Positions 45,459-56,193 of a stretch of DNA of 60,000 nucleotides are shown piece by piece. The DNA is from Bolinopsis microptera. Lineage: Eukaryota; Ctenophora; Tentaculata; Lobata; Bolinopsidae. Numbering within the stretch: the stretch's first letter is position 1; each line of letters opens with the position of its first letter. The stretch is from the NCBI RefSeq assembly GCF_026151205.1, contig NC_087076.1, forward strand, positions 21,138,828 through 21,198,827, given 5' to 3'. A program made the translations under genes and the position numbers. The notes under the pieces were generated by a model. That model was not told the DNA's origin. It saw only the letters and a list, made by a program, of their open reading frames with translations, and made no database searches.

Positions 45459-46911
45459 TAGGCAGTGCGCCATCGACAGTAAGACGCGCGCGCTGACCAT
45501 TGAATGATTTTTTAGCTCTTATTTCGGCCAGCACATTATTTTGGAAACAATCGAAAAGTTATAATACTTCCCAAATAACAATTTTGTTGAAATTTGGTCA
45601 GCTTACGTAAACGCTTATGTTCTACTGAACCTAATTTAGTTTGAGCAATTTCGATGGTCAGAATTTGAGTTATCAACGAATTTATACCTGTTTTGTCATT
45701 TTTAGACCTCTTAATCAAGGCCAATCTCTCCCAACTAAATTAGGTTCGGTAGTTAAGTATGATTGGAAGGTTCTGACAAATTTTCAGCATGATTCATGTT
45801 CAGGAACCGAAGATATGACAGAATAATATGACAAAAATCAACGAATTTCGTCAAATTACGCGACTTTTACACCTAATTTTGCTCCAAAAGCCGCGTACCA
45901 TCAAATATGGCACCTAGGCGAAGCTCACTAATCATTCCAAAAAAGTATAACAAATTTGGTACTGTGAAAATTCTCACAGTCTCTAGTAGTAGAAGCTCTT
46001 ACGGGCAAAAAGACGTGTTTTCTGCTACGAGTTTAGAGACCTAACCGCTAATCAAGCACAATAGTATGATGTCTAAGGATCGATAATATGTTAAGAAGTA
46101 TAAATTTGGCCTTATTAGTCACGTGCTATACCAATGCGCGTTTTAAACTTTGACAGTCTATTACTCTAAGGCAAATAAAGTAATTATATTCATATTTTGT
46201 CAGCAATAAGATCACATTATTTTCTATTTGGTGTGAAAATATGAGCTAGAACGGACATAATCTCGCTGAGTTATAGCTGTTTGAAGTTTATGATGAACGC
46301 GCGGGTGCCAATTGATAACAACTAAATGCTTTTGCGCGTAGTGCGCGTCGAAAATTTGGCAAAAACGCTTGCGGAGTGACAATATTCAAACTTCGATAAA
46401 GTATATGAAGTGGGTACTTCTCGGGAAGGAAAAATTTAGATAAACACGATGTGACTATTTTTGGGTTGATTTAATACAACTGCAAAAACTTATTCAAACT
46501 TCAAGCAAAAAAGTCAAAATTTTTACCACTGTTTTTGATTTTTACCTCAGAACAAATAGAGGGATTTGTTTTATTTTTATACCATCTTGTGCGGCTGTCT
46601 TTTAGCTATCTTCATGCAAGTTTTTTCGACATGCCAACAAAATTAACTTGCTCAAAATATCAAAAAACATGGTTTTTTGGCCTATTTTTGGCCCCAAAAT
46701 CGGTTTTTTGCGATTTTACCCCAGAACAATCAGTCCAATCATCTTAAAACTACTTTTAATCGATTCTACGGTCAAAAATACGTCTAGTAAGGTGTATCTG
46801 GGGTCCCTAACGTTTCATGCAGACAATGCCCGTAAGAGCTTCTACTATAGAAAACAATGGTACAAAAATTTTGAAAATCCGAGCAAGTTGATTTTTACCG
46901 TGCACCCCCTA
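45459..46911 (-). mobile_element. TAGG-family element, copy 4, with internal insertion
   Basis: Ends TAGGCAGTGCGCCAT and (other strand) TAGGGGGTGCACGGT; 7-bp duplication CCACTGT at 45452-45458 and 46912-46918. The body is interrupted at CTCTAG by an 861-bp element. Confidence 0.85.
45987..46847. mobile_element. 861-bp DNA element with 21-bp perfect TIRs
   Basis: It starts TAGTAGAAGCTCTTACGGGC and ends with the exact complement. Flanks TAG (45984-45986 and 46848-46850) form a 3-bp duplication of the CTCTAGAAAAC sequence seen uninterrupted in other copies of the host repeat. The interior is AT-rich, with a GCGCG-containing patch at 46290-46350 and no recognisable transposase. Confidence 0.85.
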
Positions 46912-47381
46912 CCACTGTGCCTCACCGAGCTGCGAAGGATTGACATCGTGAATCAACTTTACTATTTACCCCCTTTACTATTTACCGCCTTGACTTTTAT
47001 ACCCCCTTTACTAGTATACCCCTTTATTGTTTTTCAAGCATTAAGACTCATCGAAAGTAGTTCAGCAGGTATATTTAAGTTCAAAACATTCTAATTTAAT
47101 TCTAAATATGACAGGAATAAGAAATAGTTATGTGAAGGTTTTTGAGAAATTTGCGCAAAATACGCGCCAGCATGTTATACGAAATTCGGTAAAAAAACCC
47201 AAAATCGCCATATTCAGGTGCTTTAAAAACCATGTTAAAATTGTGTTAGAGATCTGAAATTTTGCAGGGCGTCTAGACGTTGACCAAATCGACTGTAAAA
47301 AAAGTTTCAAGTTTCAGGAGCATCGGGAAATGGGTTTTCTAGAACCCCTGTTTTACAACAGATTGTCGGGACATATCACAG

Positions 47382-48480
47382 TGCTGGCAAGCACGAGCGG
47401 TGTCTTTATTTGGGGTATACTATGTACCCCCTTTACTATTGTACCCCCTTTACTATTATACCCCCTTTGGTACACATTTGAAGCCTCTTTCTAAGGGGTG
47501 CACGATAAAAATAAACTTGCTCGGATTTTCAAAATTTTTGTACCATTGTTTTCTAGAGACTGTGAGAATTTTCACAGTACCAAATTTGTCATACCTTTTT
47601 GGAATGATCAGTGAGTTTCGCCTAGGTGCCATAATTGATGGTGCGCGGCTTTAGCAAGCAAAATTAGGTGTAAAAGTCGCGTAATTTGGCGAAATTCGTT
47701 GATTTTTGTCGTATTATTCGGTCATATCTTCGGTTCCTGAACATAAATCATGCTGAAAATTTGTCAGAACCTTCTAATCATACTTAACTACCGAACCTAA
47801 TTTAGTTTGGAGAGATTGGCCTTGATTAAGAGGTCTAAAAATGATAAAATAGGTATAAATTCGTTGATAACTCAAATTCTGACCATCGAAATTGCTCAAA
47901 CTAATTTAGGTTCAGTAGAACATAAGTGTTTACGTAAGCTGACCAAATTTCAACAAAATTGTTATATGGGAAGTATTATAACTTTTTGATTGTTTCCGAA
48001 ATAATGTGCTGGCCGAAATACGAGCTAAAAAACCATTCAATGGTCAGCGCGCGCGTCTTACGGTCGATGGCGCACTGCCTACTCTTTCGTGCACGCGAAG
48101 CGTGCACTCCGGCCGGAGGCGGCAGGAGTTTTTCAGGCATTAAGACTCATCGGAAGTCGTTCAGCAGATTTATTTTTAGTTCAAAACATTCTAATTTGAT
48201 GTCAAAGATGACAGGAATAAAAAATAGTTATGTTGAGATTTTTAAGAAATTTGCATAAAATACTCGCCAGCACTGTTATACGAAATTCGGTAAAAAACCC
48301 AAAATCGCCATATTCAGGTGCCTTAAAAACCATGTTAAAATTGAGTTAGAGATCTGAAATTTTTCAGGGCGTCTAGACGTTGACCAAATCGACTGCAAAA
48401 AAAGTTTCAGGTTTCAGGAGCATCGGGAAGTGGGTTTTCTAAAACCCCTGTTTTACGACAGATTGTCGTGATATCTATCT
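47382..48480 (-). mobile_element. CAGTGCTGGC module (minus), split by TAGG-family copy 5
   Basis: ATCACAGTGCTGGCAAGCAC start, broken at CCTCTTTC (47491) and resumed at CTCTTTCGTGCACGCG (48082), through CGCGAAGCGTGCAC, the CGCCAGCACTGTTATACG motif and CCCTGTTTTACGACAG. Reconstructing it without the insertion gives the module of foldback copy A. Confidence 0.85.
47492..48081 (+). mobile_element. TAGG-family element, copy 5, full length
   Basis: TAAGGGGTGCACGAT at the left end and TAGGCAGTGCGCCAT at the right (other strand), with 7-bp duplication CTCTTTC (47485-47491 and 48082-48088). 590 bp. The undisrupted target is visible in foldback copies A and D (complement of GTGCACGAAAGAGGCTT). Confidence 0.9.
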
Positions 48481-48493
48481 ATATATATACACA

Positions 48494-48665
48494 TATAATT
48501 CGAACAATTGAAACAAATCAAATTGGCGGGCAAACGATCCGTTTCATGATATGTATAAAAACAATACCAATCATCAGTGCACTGATGATTGGTATTGTTT
48601 TTATACATATCATGAAACGGATCGTTTGCCCGCCAATTTGATTTGTTTCAATTGTTCGAATTATA
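48494..48665. repeat. Perfect 172-bp palindrome, no spacer
   Basis: Position 48494 pairs with 48665, and so on to the centre between 48579 and 48580 (GTG|CAC), with no mismatch in 86 bp. The arm includes CAATTGGCGGGCAAACG-like sequence (TTGGCGGGCAAACGATCC) and AACAATACCAATCATC. It lies between two other elements and matches nothing else in the window. Confidence 0.95.
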
Positions 48666-48741
48666 ATGCTCCTGCTTAACTGCAGTCGAGCACTCTCTTT
48701 GGGAAACCAAACAACAACTATTTATTATTTATATACACATA

Positions 48742-50645
48742 TTTTACCAAAACCCATAATCATGGGTAGAGTGGACCGCTGCCAGTGTCTCTCTTTCCCA
48801 AACAAAAGGAAATGATATTAATTTGATTGACCGTTCTCAAATGCAAAATGATACCGAGAATGAAATCGGTCGCTCGCTTTTCCCCCACAGATGCCTTTGG
48901 GTAGTTCTTCTTAATCTATTACAATTGTAAATGAATGGGAAAAGCGAGGGACCGATATCATTCTCGGTATCATTTTGCATTTGAGAACGGTCAATCAAAT
49001 TAATATCATTTCCTTTTGTTTGGGAAAGAGAGACACTGGCAGCGGTCCACTCTACCCATGATTATGGGTTTTGGTAAAATATCATCTCTTTTTGATTATA
49101 ATGTCAGGGTACTTTATAACGTCGAAATATAAACTGATATCTTCATTAATATTAATAAGGAGGAAGTTTCCACGATTTAGAAATTTTTCCTTTAAAAACA
49201 TTTCCTTGTGTTTAGGTAAGCATATCGGTCGATCACTGACTGAATATGCCACTTTATACTCATTCAAGTTGGCATTAAATTCATATATAATGACATTAAA
49301 AAGCAGAATTTGTTGGAAATCACGAATGAGCAAAATTCTCACTTTTCGCACGTGCAAACTTTGAGCGGACGTTGCGTGCGCATCCAATATTGAATCGCCG
49401 TAAATTTTTGCGTGTAATTGTTTTATATATAGCTTGATAAGCATGCAAAGTTTCAAAGTATTTCAAGAAGAACTGTAATCACAACGGCACTCTAAAGTTG
49501 ACAGAAAATGACGAAAACAGCAATTTTCAGTGATTTTAGCAATTTTCTATCAATTTGGGCGTGTCCCCACGTGTGCAACTTTTCGATTTTCAACTTTAAA
49601 ACTAGCCTAATGCACAATTTATACCTATAGGAAGCAGAACTGAGCTCCACAACCCAAGGCATGGCCCAACACCAGAGAATACTAAATCGCAAAATTGACG
49701 TTTTTATAAAATAATTCTTCAAAAAAGCACAAACCTCAATGACGAATATCTTTATGAAGGAGCAAGCTAGAAAAACTTTCCGGTAGATTTTCAGAATGCT
49801 TGAACAATTATCTAAGATAAAAAATTCCTCAGATTTTGAATTCAATTACTTTTTAATGGTGTAAAATCATTTTTAAAAGTTATTACTTTGTCAAAAATCA
49901 AGTTTTAAAAACGGTTAACTTGATGACGTCATCAAGGGGTGTTCATGACGTCAAATAATTTGTTTATACAATGTAAACTAAAGTGTAAACAATTATTTTC
50001 AAGACCTGTGGTCGGAAATTGCTGTATCTTTTATACTTTTGAATCTATGGACAATTAAAAACAGGCTACATTTGACTGGCAAAGCGTCTATCCCTGAATA
50101 TATGTATATATATATGTATGTATCACGACAATCTATCGTAAAACAGGGGTTCTAGAAAACCCATTTCCCGATTATCCTGAGACCTGAAACTTTTTTTGCA
50201 GTCGATTTGGTCAACGTCTAGACGCTCTGAAAAATTTCAGATCTCTAACTCGATTTTAACATGGTTATTAAGGCTCCTGAATATGGCGATTTTGGGTTTT
50301 TTACCGAATTTCGTATAACAGTGCTGGCGAGTATTTTATGCAAATTTCTTAAAAATCTCAACATAACTATTTATTATTCCTGTCATCTTTGACATCAAAT
50401 TAGAATGTTTTGAACTAAAATTAAATCTGCTGAACGACTTCCGATGAGTCTTAATGCCTGAAAAACTCCTGCCGGAGGCGGCGGCCTTCGGCCGCCTCCT
50501 CCGGCTGGAGTGCACGCTTCGCGTGCACGAAAGAGGCTTGTAACGTGTACCAAAGGGGGTATAATAGTAAAGGGGGTATAATAGTAAAGGGGTTACATAG
50601 TATACCCACAATAAATGCACCGGTCGTGCTTGCCAGCACTGTGAT
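48742..50645 (+). mobile_element. Long foldback element, copy D
   Basis: Arms about 48746-48884 and 48937-49075, with the loop shortened. Both modules are present, ending GCTTGCCAGCACTGTGAT. Includes the GC hairpin GGCGGCCTTCGGCCGCC and two GGGGGTATAATAGTAAA units. A 117-codon open frame (minus, 49492-49845) equals that of copy B with few changes. Confidence 0.85.
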
Positions 50646-50650
50646 ATATA

Positions 50651-52037
50651 TATTCAGGGATAGACGCTTTGCCAGTCAATTGTAGCCTGTATTTAAGTGT
50701 CCATAGATTCAAAAGTATAAAAGATACAGCCATTTCCGACCACAGGTCTTGCAAATAATTGTTTATACTTTAGTTTACATTGTGTAAAAAAAATATTTGA
50801 CGTCTTAAACACCCCTTGATGACGTCATCAAGTTAACCGTTTTTAAAACTTGATTTTTGACAAAGTAATAACTTTTAAAATTAATTTTAAACCATTAAGG
50901 AGTAATTTTATTCAAAATCTGAGGAAATTTTCACCTTAGATAATTGTTCAAGCATTCTGAAAATCTACCGGAAAGTTTTTCTAGCTTGCTCCTTCATAAA
51001 GATATTCGTCATTGAAGTTTGTGCTTTTTTGAAGAATTATTTTATAAAAACGTCAATTTTGCGATTTAGTATTCTCTGGTGTTGGGCCATGCCTTGGGTT
51101 GTGGAGCTCAGTTCTGCTTCCTATAGGTATAAATTGTGCATTAGGCTAGTTTTAAAGTTGAAAATCGAAAAGTTGCACACGTGGGGACACGCCCAAATTG
51201 ATAGAAAATCGCTAAAATCACTGAAAAATGCTGTTTTCGTCATTTTCTGTCAACTTTAGAGTGCCGTTGTGAGTACAGTTCTTCTTGAAATACTTTGAAA
51301 CTTTGCATGCTTATCAAGCTATATATAAAACAGTTACATGCAAAAATTTACGGCAATTCAATATTGGATGCGCACGCAACGTCCGCTCAAAGTTTGCACG
51401 TGCGAAAGGTGAGAATTTTGCTTATTCGTGATTTCCAACAAATTCTGCTTTGCCACGACAGTTTAATGTCATTATATATGAATTTAATGCCTACTTGAAT
51501 GAGTATTAAGTGGCATATTCAATCAGTGATCGACCGATATGCTTCCCTAAACACAAGGAAATGTTTTTAAAGGAAAAATTTCGAAATTGTTGAAACTTCC
51601 TCCTTATTAATGAAGATATCAGTTTATATTTCGACTTTATAAAGTACCCTGACATTATAATCAAAAAGAGATGATATTTTACCAAAACCCATAATCATGG
51701 GTAGAGTGGACCGCTGTCAGTGTCTCTCTTTCCCAAACAAAAGGAAATGATATTAATTTGATTGACCGTTCTCAAATGCAAAATGATACCGAGAATGAAA
51801 TCGGTCGCTCGCTTTTCCCATTCATTTACAATTGTAATAGATTAAGAAGAACTACCCAAAGGCAGCTGTAATCGGCAATGAAGATTCAATAAAATGGGAA
51901 AAGCGAGCGACCGATTTCATTCTCGGTATCATTTTGCATTTGAGAACGGTCAATCAAATTAATATCATTTCCTTTTGTTTGGGAAAGAGAGACACTGACA
52001 GCGGTCCACTCTACCCATGATTATGGGTTTTGGTAAA
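50651..52037 (-). mobile_element. Long foldback element, copy E (terminal module absent)
   Basis: Minus-strand copy starting at the AT microsatellite boundary (TATTCAGGGATAGACGC) and ending with the arms (51681-51826 and about 51894-52034). It lies head-on to copy D, sharing the (TA)n junction. Confidence 0.85.
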
Positions 52038-52055
52038 ATACAGATATACATATAT

Positions 52056-53604
52056 ATTCAGGGATAGACGCTTTGCCAGTAAATTATAGCCTTTATTTAA
52101 GTGTTCATAGATTCAAAAGTATAAAAGATATAGCCATTTCCGACCACAGGTCGTGCGAGTAATTATTTACACTTTAGTTTACATTGTATAAAAAAATTAT
52201 TTGACGTCATAAACACCCCTTGATGACGTCATCAAGTTAACCGTTTTAAAAACTTGATTTTTGACAAAGTAATCACTTTTAAAATCGATTTTACACCATT
52301 AAGAATTAATTTTATTCAAGATTTGAGGACATATTGAAGTTAGATAATTGTTTAAGCATTCTGAAAATCTACCGGAAAGTTTTTCTACCTTGCTCCTTCA
52401 TAAAGATATTCGTCATTGAAGTTTGTGCTTTTTGAAGAATTATTTTATAAAAACGTCAATTTTGCGATTTAGTATTCTCTGGTGTTGGGCGATGCCTTGG
52501 GTTGTGGAGCTCAGTTCTGCTTCCTATAGGTATAAATTGTGCATTAGGCTAGTTTTAAAGTTGAAAATCGAAAAGTTGCACACGTGGGGACACGCCCAAA
52601 TTGATAGAAAATTGCTAAAATCACTGAAAATTGCTGTTTTCGTCATTTTCTGTCAACTATAGAGTGCCGTTGTGATTACAGTTCTTTTTGAAATACTTTG
52701 AAACTTTGCATGCTTATCAAACTATATATAAAACACCAACATGACAAAATTTACGGCGATTCAGTATTGGATGCGCACGCAACGACCGCTCAAAGTTTGC
52801 ACGTGCGAAAGGTGAGAATTTTGCTCATTCGTGATTTCCAACAAATTCTGCTTTGCCACGACAGTTTAATGTCATTATATATGAATTTAATGCCAACTTG
52901 AATGAGTATAAAGTGGCATATTCAGTCAGTGATCGACTGATATGCTTACCTAAACACAAGAAAATGTTTTTAAAGGAAAAATTTCGAAATCGTTGAAACT
53001 TCTTCCTTATTGAATTTGATGAAGATATCAGTTTATATTTTGTATTTCAACTATATAAAATTAAAGTACCCTGACATTATAATCAAAAATAGATGATATT
53101 TGACCAAAACCCATAATCATGGGTAGAGTGGACCGCTGCCAGTGTCTCTCTTTCCCAAACAAAAGGAAATGATATTAATTTGATTGACCGTTCTCAAATG
53201 CAAAATGATACCGAGAATGAAATCGGTCGCTCGCTTTTCCCATTCATTTACAATTGTAATACATTAAAAAGAACTACCCGAAGGCAGCTGTACTCGGCAA
53301 TAAAGTTTCAATAAACTTCAGCTAATTCAATAAGTAATAACTACCACCCTTACCCCGAAATACTAGGTATCGACCCGAACGCAACCCAAAGAGATTTTTA
53401 CAGCATCTGATTGATGTAATCAATCTAAACTTATTACAATTCGTAAGCCGTGAATGAATGGGAAAAGCGAGTGACCGATTTCATTCTCGGTATCATTTTG
53501 CATTTGAGAACGGTCAATCAAATTAATATCATTTCCTTTTGTTTGGGAAAGAGAGACACTGGCAGCGGTCCACCCTACCCATGATTATGGGTTTTGGTCA
53601 AATA
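52056..53604 (-). mobile_element. Long foldback element, copy F (terminal module absent)
   Basis: Tandem with copy E and truncated at the same TATTCAGGGATAGACGC boundary. Arms at 53103-53248 and 53453-53598 with a loop like that of copies A and B. Confidence 0.85.
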
Positions 53605-54275
53605 CTATTAATGCTTTTCATACAAAGTTATATACTTATTATCAGCTCAAATAAACCTCATGAGGTCGCAAAAACAAAAGAAAATATGTGGCTTATGACA
53701 AGGTTTAGTTATTCAAATCTCTAATCAGAGTGAGGACTCCATATTATTAAGATAGGTTTTATTTTTTCCCCACATTGCTGTTCCTTGGTGAGCTAAAGAA
53801 CATACTCTTCTTTAATAGTTTTTTTTTGTGTTTAAAACTTTGATTAAGACAATTTATAATTCCATATTTTCAAAACTTAATCTAATTTTATGGGCGGTGA
53901 CTACAATTACAACGATTAAACTATTAACAACACTACAAATCTATTACATTTATTGAGGCCGTTACCGTTAAGGAATGTATTTAATGTAGTTATTGAGGAG
54001 TCCTAACTCTCCTCACGTCCGTAAATGGAGTTTTCTTTGTATCATATTATATGTAATATTACTTTTATTACTTTTCAGCTTTAATAATCAGACTAATCTT
54101 CTTCTTGTAATGCACAGCATATTGTATAGCAGAGCCTCGTCCCTCGTAATTACCAACCTATTCGAATTTGTTATCACTTCGATCTGAACTCTTAACCTGA
54201 TTCAAGTTATCTAATTCACATTGATTAACAGAAATGTGACTGATCCAATACAGAAAGCACCGCACACCACAGGTA
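53605..54275. other. Upstream region of the second receptor, no gene seen
   Basis: AT-rich, without recognised exons. It originally lay directly 5' of the receptor start codon. Since the insertion at 54284 it is separated from it by 873 bp. Confidence 0.45.
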
Positions 54276-54283
54276 ACCCGATG

Positions 54284-55156
54284 CATCGATGGTAAATACG
54301 TCAAAAAATCGCCTGTAAATACGCCGTATTCAAAAATTCTAAGAAATACGTGAAATACGGCAAAATTTGGCGCTTAAATTCTTTGATGGTAAAATTTTTC
54401 AAAATACGCGCGTATCTCTATGGAAATACGTGATTACAGATTAGTGATATTTGCGCGTGCGTCGCTGGCTCAGTGGTATATAGCAATACTGACAGTCGTT
54501 TTGGAGACTTTACGGTGCTCGAATGAAAACGCTGCAGCGACTTGCTATTCTTATGCTGAACCAACCAATCAGTCAGTCTGCTGCAAAGCAGAGCTTCTAA
54601 GGGTATAAAGCAGTTATGCCTCCCTCGAGGAATAGACTTTCAACCGAGACCCAGTTCCAGTGCATTTTTATCTATTACAATATTCGCAGACTAAGATCAC
54701 AAGTCTCTCTTGCTTGAATTTTGAAACCGGTTACCGGATTAACACGGACTTCCCAGTGGCATAAATTTAAAAAGTGACTAGGAATCCAGCCTGGAAAGAA
54801 AAAACGGTTATAATAAATTTTTAAAACGGCTACAATAATTTTTTCGGCCGGAAGACGATTTCATTTCACCTTGCTAGTTATATTACAGAGGTATTTTTAG
54901 TTATTCATTAGTTATTCATAATTGCCAAAAGTATGGGAAAAAATGATCCTATCCAAGTCTCGAACTCGCTATCTGATGCTATGGAGCTAGCGTATTAACC
55001 AATTAGGCCACGATTCCATATACTGTAATGTAATATTTATATATATATATCTTCGCGCGTTACTGCAACTTAATTTGAAATACGTAATTTATCACCGGGA
55101 AATACGTATGCGTAGTATCTACGCGTAGTCTCCCCAAAACGCATTTACCATCCTTG
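54284..55156. mobile_element. hAT-like element inserted at the receptor start codon
   Basis: The exact 8-bp duplication ACCCGATG is at 54276-54283 and 55157-55164. The ends CATCGATGGTAAATACGT and, on the other strand, CAAGGATGGTAAATGCGT match at 15 of 18 positions. The interior is AT-rich with TAAATACG/AAATACGTG repeats at both sides and two tRNA-like patches. No transposase frame. The second duplication copy contains the receptor's ATG (55162-55164). Confidence 0.85.
54950..55017 (-). ncRNA. tRNA-like (SINE-derived or pseudo-tRNA) patch
   Basis: The minus strand reads GGAATCGTGGCCTAATTGG with an A box (TGGCCTAATTGG) and a B-box-like GAGTTCGAGACTTGG at the right spacing. The acceptor stem has no good 3' partner, so it is not a convincing tRNA gene. 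It lies inside the hAT-like element. Confidence 0.45.
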
Positions 55157-55161
55157 ACCCG

Positions 55162-56151
55162 ATGAACCCCAAAACTCTGGAACCATACTTCATCACCGGG
55201 GTACCTTGTGTAATACTGAGTATGATTACAATCACCCTCAACATCTTTGTTGTCAACTTCTACCGGAAAAACAAACTCTCCCTAGTCCCACTCCTTTATA
55301 TTATGATATCAGGGGCTGATATTCTGACTGCTGTTGGGGTCATACACCAGTCCATAGCAATCTCACTCTTCACAAGAGATCTAATCAGCGAGGCAACTCT
55401 GGACCATAACACAGTAGTATGCTTCACTCTCACCCAGATAAGCTACAGATCGTCCGTATTCTACAACTTAGTACTCGCTGTTTCCAGGACAGTCATGATC
55501 CTCAGACCCTTCCACCAGATCAAGATAAAGATGGTGATACTGGTCTATGTTCTGTATGTTGTGCCTTGGATTGTCATTGCTGGACTTGATATATATCAGG
55601 TTTATATCGTGGAAAAATGGTTCACTAAGGGTTTCTATGTTAAGTACGCTGTTATGGGCTCCGGTCTGGCAACTATGGTTGCAGGTGGATTTCCAAATGG
55701 TCAAACAAAATGGTTCGGCACAGTGGTGACGCTCCTGGTGATTGCTTTCCTGATACCAGTCGTTATTATCATTATTACGTACATTCTGCAGGTCATATCT
55801 CTCCACAGATCAAGTCAGTTCCCAGCTAGCTCCAATCAACGTCACGTGACCATTACAGTTATCCTCATGTCATCCCTATTTGTCATCTGTAACTCTGCGT
55901 TCTACGGATATCTGTTTTCAATGCTGTTAGGACTAAAATACCGTGATCATTTTACTCTTTTTATAGCAGTGTTTGGGACATTGCTGCCGATTCTAGGTTC
56001 AGCCCTGAATCCTGTTATCATCATCTCTAGAAGTGGGGGATTGAGAGAAAGGTTTCTGGCCCCAGTGAGGAGGAGAGTTCCGTTAAGTTTGAGGGGGCAA
56101 ATTTCAAACAGAGTCAGTGCTGCGACAGAACAAAGTGGAGGGACTGTATAA
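55162..56151 (+). CDS. Class A (rhodopsin-like) G-protein-coupled receptor, single exon
   Basis: This 329-residue intronless receptor has hydrophobic segments at roughly residues 9-32, 43-66, 84-112, 124-148, 185-211, 228-252 and 263-288. Marks are TLN in TM1, SGADI in TM2, SRT for DRY at the end of TM3, Trp in TM4 (VVPWIV), Pro in TM5 (FLIPVV), and NPVII for NPxxY in TM7, so the Tyr is lost. The start codon lies inside the 8-bp target duplication of the hAT-like element just upstream, so promoter and leader are displaced or replaced. The context before ATG (ACCCG) is weak. A polyadenylation signal AATAAA is at 56188. It is a paralogue-level relative of the receptor at 4898. Confidence 0.88.
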   Translation: MNPKTLEPYFITGVPCVILSMITITLNIFVVNFYRKNKLSLVPLLYIMISGADILTAVGVIHQSIAISLFTRDLISEATLDHNTVVCFTLTQISYRSSVFYNLVLAVSRTVMILRPFHQIKIKMVILVYVLYVVPWIVIAGLDIYQVYIVEKWFTKGFYVKYAVMGSGLATMVAGGFPNGQTKWFGTVVTLLVIAFLIPVVIIIITYILQVISLHRSSQFPASSNQRHVTITVILMSSLFVICNSAFYGYLFSMLLGLKYRDHFTLFIAVFGTLLPILGSALNPVIIISRSGGLRERFLAPVRRRVPLSLRGQISNRVSAATEQSGGTV

Positions 56152-56187
56152 GAGTACAAATAAGAGTAAAGATAAAAGAAAGTGCTG

Positions 56188-56193
56188 AATAAA
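56188..56193 (+). promoter_or_regulatory. Polyadenylation signal AATAAA of the receptor
   Basis: Canonical hexamer 37 bp after the stop codon of the receptor at 55162-56151, in GCTGAATAAACTGAAG. Confidence 0.55.

Larger units (their letters stand above)
45375..46955. repeat. TAGCGCGATGCAC repeat, split by TAGG-family element
   Basis: The left piece 45375-45458 and right piece 46912-46955 together reconstruct the 92-bp sequence seen whole at 13631-13722. The interruption is the element at 45459-46911 with its 7-bp duplication. Confidence 0.75.
45312..47380 (-). mobile_element. CAGTGCTGGC module (minus) split by nested insertions
   Basis: ATCACAATGCTGGCAAGC at 45312 begins a reverse copy of the terminal module of the foldback family. 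It breaks after CTTTACTATTTG (45374) and resumes at CTTTACTATTTACC (46956), running to about 47380 (ACAGATTGTCGGGA). The gap holds the nested repeats described separately. Confidence 0.75.

Noticed and set aside
54458-54545. tRNA gene in GCGTCGCTGGCTCAGTGG
   Set aside because: The A-box-like start and closing GTCGC/GCGAC stem exist, but there is no B box or anticodon arm, and it lies inside a transposable element.
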